A DNA stretch of 64,000 bases from Elusimicrobia bacterium GWB2_63_16 (GTDB lineage Bacteria > Elusimicrobiota > Elusimicrobia > Elusimicrobiales > UBA9959): assembly GCA_001799715.1 (NCBI GenBank), contig MGTZ01000020.1, forward strand, positions 1 through 64,000, in the 5' to 3' direction. Below are positions 60,840-64,000 of the stretch, in pieces. The position numbers and the translations under genes were made by a program. Position 1 is the stretch's first letter; each line of letters opens with the position of its first letter. Under the pieces are notes generated by a model. It did no database searches and was not told the origin of the DNA. It saw nothing but the letters and a program-made list of their open reading frames with translations.

Positions 60840-63800
60840 ATGAAGAAACTTATACTCGCCATCGCCATTTTCCTGGGGGCCTCGCCCCTCTGGGCCGAAG
60901 TTATGACCTACCAGGGCCGCCTGAAGGAATCGGACATTCCGGTGAGCGCCAACCGCGTCTTCCTTTTCGAATTCTGCGACGCGGAGACCAGCGGGATCTG
61001 CCATACCACGCCTTCCGGCTACCAGTCCTTCGCCGCGCAGAACGGTCTGTTCAAATCCACCTTCACCATCCCCGCGGCCGACCTGTCGCAGGGGCAGTGG
61101 TACCTGCAGGTCTCGGTGGGCCCCGATATCCCCGGTATCGTGGTTCTCACGCCCCGCGAGCGCCTTACCGCCGTGCCGTACGCCGTCTTCGCGTCCTCGG
61201 CTGGCTACGCTTCATACGCCGCCGGGGCGGTGCAGAAGACCGGCGACACCATGAGCGGTCAGCTGACGCTGGCCGGCTCCACGCTGACGGTCACCGGCAG
61301 CGAGTTCTCCGTAGGCGGCAGCACCTTCACGGTGAAAGCGGGATACGTGGGCATAGGGGTTGACACCCCCAGTGTGCCGCTTACGCTGGGATACAATAAT
61401 TTCGCCGGCTGGGAATATTCCTCATCGAATCATAGCGTTGCCCACAAAATAGGCAAAACTTCCGACGGCGCCGGCCCGCTGCAGTTTGTTACCACCTTCA
61501 ACCCCGGGGAATCCGGTGAGGTTTTCCGTTTCTCCTCCATGTACCGCGGCAATCTCCTTTCCATGCTGGCCGGAGGCGGCGTGGGCATAGGCACCGATAT
61601 GCCCAGTGCGACGCTGGATATAATTTCTACCGGCACCGCGGCCGATGTGTACGCGCAGATCTGGCGCGATTCTACCGGCCTTGTCGTAGGCTCTATGAGC
61701 GCTACGGGCTTAATGCAGGCGGTAAAGTTCGTCGGCGACGGCTCCGGCCTCTCCGGCGTTACAGGGGCTACCGACGATACAAAGGTGCTCAAGACCGGCG
61801 ACACCATGACCGGCCCTCTGGCCGTCATTGTCGATACCTCCGTGGATTCGTTCGACATTCAGACTAACGGTATAAATATTTCCACGTCGGGCGCCATTAC
61901 CACGGTCGGACTCGGGCTTGGCACGGCTTCGCCAGATACGCGGGGCCAGGGCGCGGCGGATCTCCAGACCCAAAGGACCGCCGCTGACCAGATAGCCTCG
62001 GGCCAGTTCTCTTCTATCTCGGGCGGCGCCCTGAATACCGCCGCGGGAGAGTACTCCGTGGTGTCCGGCGGCTATAAGAATACCGCCGCCGGCCAGGTTT
62101 CCAACGTTTCCGGCGGCCAGTTCAACACCGTTTCAGGGATCAACTCCTCCGTTTCGGGAGGTCTGTTCAATGTCGTGGCCGGTTCTAACTCGGCGGTTTC
62201 CGGCGGCGCCTACAATACCGTGACCGGCACCTCGGCGGTGATCGCCGGCGGCGAGTATAATGTCGCGTCAGGTAAACACTCCGCGGTGGGGGGCGGTTTT
62301 CTCAACACGGCTTCTTCCTTGTATTCGGCCGTGGGCGCCGGCACGGGCAACACCGCTTCCAACACCTACTCTTACGTTGGCGGCGGCTCCGCCAACCTGG
62401 CTTCAGGCTATGTCGCCGTGGTCGCCGGCGGCGCGGCCAACCGCGCGGACGGATACCGCGCGGCGGTCGGCGGCGGTTATGATAACCGGGCTTCCGGGCA
62501 GGATTCGGTAGTCCCGGGCGGCTATAACAATACGGCGGAAGGCAATTATTCCTTCGCCGCCGGCGCGAAATCCAGCTCTACCGCGCAGGGCGCCTTTACC
62601 TGGCAGGACAGCGGCGGCACCACCATTAACCTCGTCAACGGCGTGACCGACCGCACGGTGTTCAAGAGCCGCGGCGGTTTCCTCGTGACCGGTTCCACCA
62701 ATACCTCGATGACAGGCACGCAGGACCGCGGCGTGATCATGACCGGCAACGGCCTCTTGGGCATAGCCATCGACTCGCCCCAGGCCGCGTTGGACGTGGT
62801 GTCCACCGGCACCGCTTCCGACGTCTACGCGCAGATCTGGCGCGATTCTACCGGCCTTGTTGTAGGCTCTGTGAGCGCTGCGGGCTTCATGAAGGCGGTA
62901 AAGTTCGTCGGCGACGGCTCGGGGCTTACCGGCGTGACCGGGGCTTCCGGCACGGATACTTCGAAGGTGCTCAAGGCCGGCGACACGATGACCGGAGACC
63001 TGACGATGGCGCTGGGTTCCACCATCACGGTTACCGGCAGCTCGTTCAGCGTGGGCGGCGCTACGCTGGCGGTAAGGGACGGGTTCGTGGGCATAGGAAC
63101 GGCCAGCCCCGCCGCCCCGCTGACCATCGCCGGCGTGGTGGGCAACGAGATACAGTTCCCCAGCGCCGGCGGAGACATCCAGATCTTCGGTACCGGCAGC
63201 CCGGACCAGTTCCTGATCGGCGGCGCCAACACCTTCGAGGTCAATATCGCCGGCACCTACCCGATGCGGGTAAGCAATACCGGCGTCGCCGTGGATACCG
63301 TGACCGCCAACGGGACCATCAGCGCGGCTCGCTACTATATCTCCGGCTCCCCGGCGCTGGTCTTCAGCGGCCTGGGCAATATGCTGGCCGGCAAGTCCGC
63401 CGGCGCCGTTACGACGAGCGGCGACGCCAATACCATGGCGGGCGCCTACGCCGGAGGCTCCAATACCACCGGAGGCAGCAACGCGATGGTGGGCGCTTAT
63501 TCCGGCTACAGCAATATCTCCGGCTCCTATAACGCCCTCCTGGGCAAGGACGCCGGCTACGGCTCTTCCGGTTTTTCTTTCTCGAAAGCCGCGATGGTGG
63601 GTTACCAGGCCGGTTACGCGCTGATGCAGGGGGATAACAACGTATTTCTGGGCCACCGCGCGGGCTACAGCGTAACGGTCGGGAGCTCCAACATCGTCAT
63701 CGGAGCCGACATCACTACGCCGGAAACCGACTCCGATTACACCCTGAACATAGGCGGCGTCCTCCACGGGGACCTGGCGGCCGGGACCATCGGCATCTCC

Positions 63801-64000
63801 ACGCGCGCGCCGCAGGCGGCGCTGGATATAGTGTCCACCGGCACTCTTCCTACGCAGATGGCCCAGATCTGGCGCGATTCGACCGGCCTTATCGTCGGTT
63901 CCATGAGCGTGACGGGGGCCATGCAGGCGGTGAAATTCGTGGGCAACGGCGCCGGCCTGACCGGCGTTACGGCTTTAGACGACACCAAACTGGCGCTGAC
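60840..64000 (+). CDS. YadA-like / tail-fibre-like surface protein, truncated by window edge
   Basis: Missing from the track because it has no stop before the edge. The ATG after ACGGAGGCAGTCTT gives a signal peptide (MKKLILAIAIFLGASPLWA) and a first domain (MTYQGRLKESDIPVSANRVF) of a kind common in surface fibres with a trailing LTAVPYAVFASSA. At least 1053 residues follow. Residues about 375-580 form left-handed beta-roll repeats with SGGxxNTAxGxxSxVSGG units, as in YadA heads. A block STGTxxDVYAQIWRDSTG ... GDTMTG is present three times. Several VGIGTxSP units resemble phage tail fibres. It probably forms a surface filament. Confidence 0.85.
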   Translation, partial: MKKLILAIAIFLGASPLWAEVMTYQGRLKESDIPVSANRVFLFEFCDAETSGICHTTPSGYQSFAAQNGLFKSTFTIPAADLSQGQWYLQVSVGPDIPGIVVLTPRERLTAVPYAVFASSAGYASYAAGAVQKTGDTMSGQLTLAGSTLTVTGSEFSVGGSTFTVKAGYVGIGVDTPSVPLTLGYNNFAGWEYSSSNHSVAHKIGKTSDGAGPLQFVTTFNPGESGEVFRFSSMYRGNLLSMLAGGGVGIGTDMPSATLDIISTGTAADVYAQIWRDSTGLVVGSMSATGLMQAVKFVGDGSGLSGVTGATDDTKVLKTGDTMTGPLAVIVDTSVDSFDIQTNGINISTSGAITTVGLGLGTASPDTRGQGAADLQTQRTAADQIASGQFSSISGGALNTAAGEYSVVSGGYKNTAAGQVSNVSGGQFNTVSGINSSVSGGLFNVVAGSNSAVSGGAYNTVTGTSAVIAGGEYNVASGKHSAVGGGFLNTASSLYSAVGAGTGNTASNTYSYVGGGSANLASGYVAVVAGGAANRADGYRAAVGGGYDNRASGQDSVVPGGYNNTAEGNYSFAAGAKSSSTAQGAFTWQDSGGTTINLVNGVTDRTVFKSRGGFLVTGSTNTSMTGTQDRGVIMTGNGLLGIAIDSPQAALDVVSTGTASDVYAQIWRDSTGLVVGSVSAAGFMKAVKFVGDGSGLTGVTGASGTDTSKVLKAGDTMTGDLTMALGSTITVTGSSFSVGGATLAVRDGFVGIGTASPAAPLTIAGVVGNEIQFPSAGGDIQIFGTGSPDQFLIGGANTFEVNIAGTYPMRVSNTGVAVDTVTANGTISAARYYISGSPALVFSGLGNMLAGKSAGAVTTSGDANTMAGAYAGGSNTTGGSNAMVGAYSGYSNISGSYNALLGKDAGYGSSGFSFSKAAMVGYQAGYALMQGDNNVFLGHRAGYSVTVGSSNIVIGADITTPETDSDYTLNIGGVLHGDLAAGTIGISTRAPQAALDIVSTGTLPTQMAQIWRDSTGLIVGSMSVTGAMQAVKFVGNGAGLTGVTALDDTKLAL
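61626..64000 (+). repeat. Three long repeats within the fibre gene
   Basis: About 170-195 bp units begin near 61626, 62803 and 63834 (the last cut by the edge). Each codes for a variant of DVYAQIWRDSTGLVVGS, KAVKFVGDGSGLxGVTG and KVLKxGDTMTG. Units 1 and 2 share exact runs such as GCGCAGATCTGGCGCGATTC and GCGGTAAAGTTCGTCGGCGA. Confidence 0.85.

Noticed and set aside
62403-63767. 454-residue antisense ORF in the fibre gene
   Set aside because: Shadow of the YadA-like gene, which has a ribosome site and signal peptide on the plus strand.
60840-63990. Spaced SGG-NTA repeats as a CRISPR-like or tandem non-coding array
   Set aside because: The units keep an open reading frame and encode YadA-type beta-roll repeats, so the periodicity is protein-level.

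Overview
The window is a GC-rich, gene-dense chromosome segment from a didermic (Gram-negative type) bacterium. Several outer-membrane beta-barrel genes (two of PorV/PorQ type), many signal-peptide proteins with fibronectin-III and FlgD-like C-terminal domains, an alpha-2-macroglobulin, an M1/M28 exopeptidase and a YadA-like surface fibre gene suggest a lineage such as Elusimicrobiota or a relative in the FCB direction. That placement is inferred from gene content; there is no rRNA gene in the window. I see no tRNA, rRNA or CRISPR array. I annotate 45 protein genes, one of which (8542-8721) is too short for the ORF track and one of which runs off the right edge.

Region by region. 1-4.6 kb: a GH57 glucan enzyme, then an L-cysteine desulfidase (CyuA) coupled to an unknown ORF. 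4.9-8.5 kb: a compact iron-uptake operon read leftwards (DtxR-type regulator, FeoA-FeoB fusion, MFS permease), each pair overlapping by ATGA, with two copies of a GTTAG-based operator at the front. 8.5-14 kb: a small membrane protein, a hydroxyacid dehydrogenase, RluE, RNase D, a REP-associated tyrosine transposase (RAYT) with its own terminal repeats, and YgiQ. 14-24 kb: a small barrel protein, ornithine aminotransferase, a DMT exporter, MurB and a 1974-residue alpha-2-macroglobulin. 24-30 kb: a first surface-protein cluster (FN3 protein, M6 metalloprotease with FlgD-like C-terminus, PorV-like barrel). 30-43.7 kb: mostly housekeeping and envelope genes (glycosyltransferase, WD40 protein, nucleoside transporter, VWA/GH3/signal peptidase operon, ApbE-like lipoprotein, short asparaginase, M18 aminopeptidase, MFS, RluA, protein disulfide oxidoreductase). 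43.7-53.4 kb: an M1-M28-PDZ fusion peptidase, a phosphopentomutase-like enzyme, a DUF4015 hydrolase, a pullulanase, a Trp-rich coiled-coil protein and a LUD protein. 53.5-64 kb: a second surface-protein cluster (FN3 giant, CARDB/PrcB protein, FecR protein, PorV-like barrel, YadA-like fibre).

The genes point to a heterotroph that degrades peptides and alpha-glucans at its surface (M6, M1-M28, M18, GH57, GH13, GH3), takes up ferrous iron and nucleosides, and invests heavily in exported adhesive or structural proteins. The two surface clusters have the same logic: FN3-rich cargo with a YPNP-type C-terminal domain upstream of a PorV-like barrel.

Three non-coding themes stand out. (1) Five genes without a Shine-Dalgarno sequence have a -10-like hexamer exactly six bases before the ATG, predicting leaderless mRNAs, beside many genes with ordinary AGGAG sites. 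(2) A 110-150 bp palindromic element occurs three times, with long arms that covary between copies. (3) The RAYT gene is bracketed by a short hairpin repeat in inverted orientation, with an extra copy on its right side.
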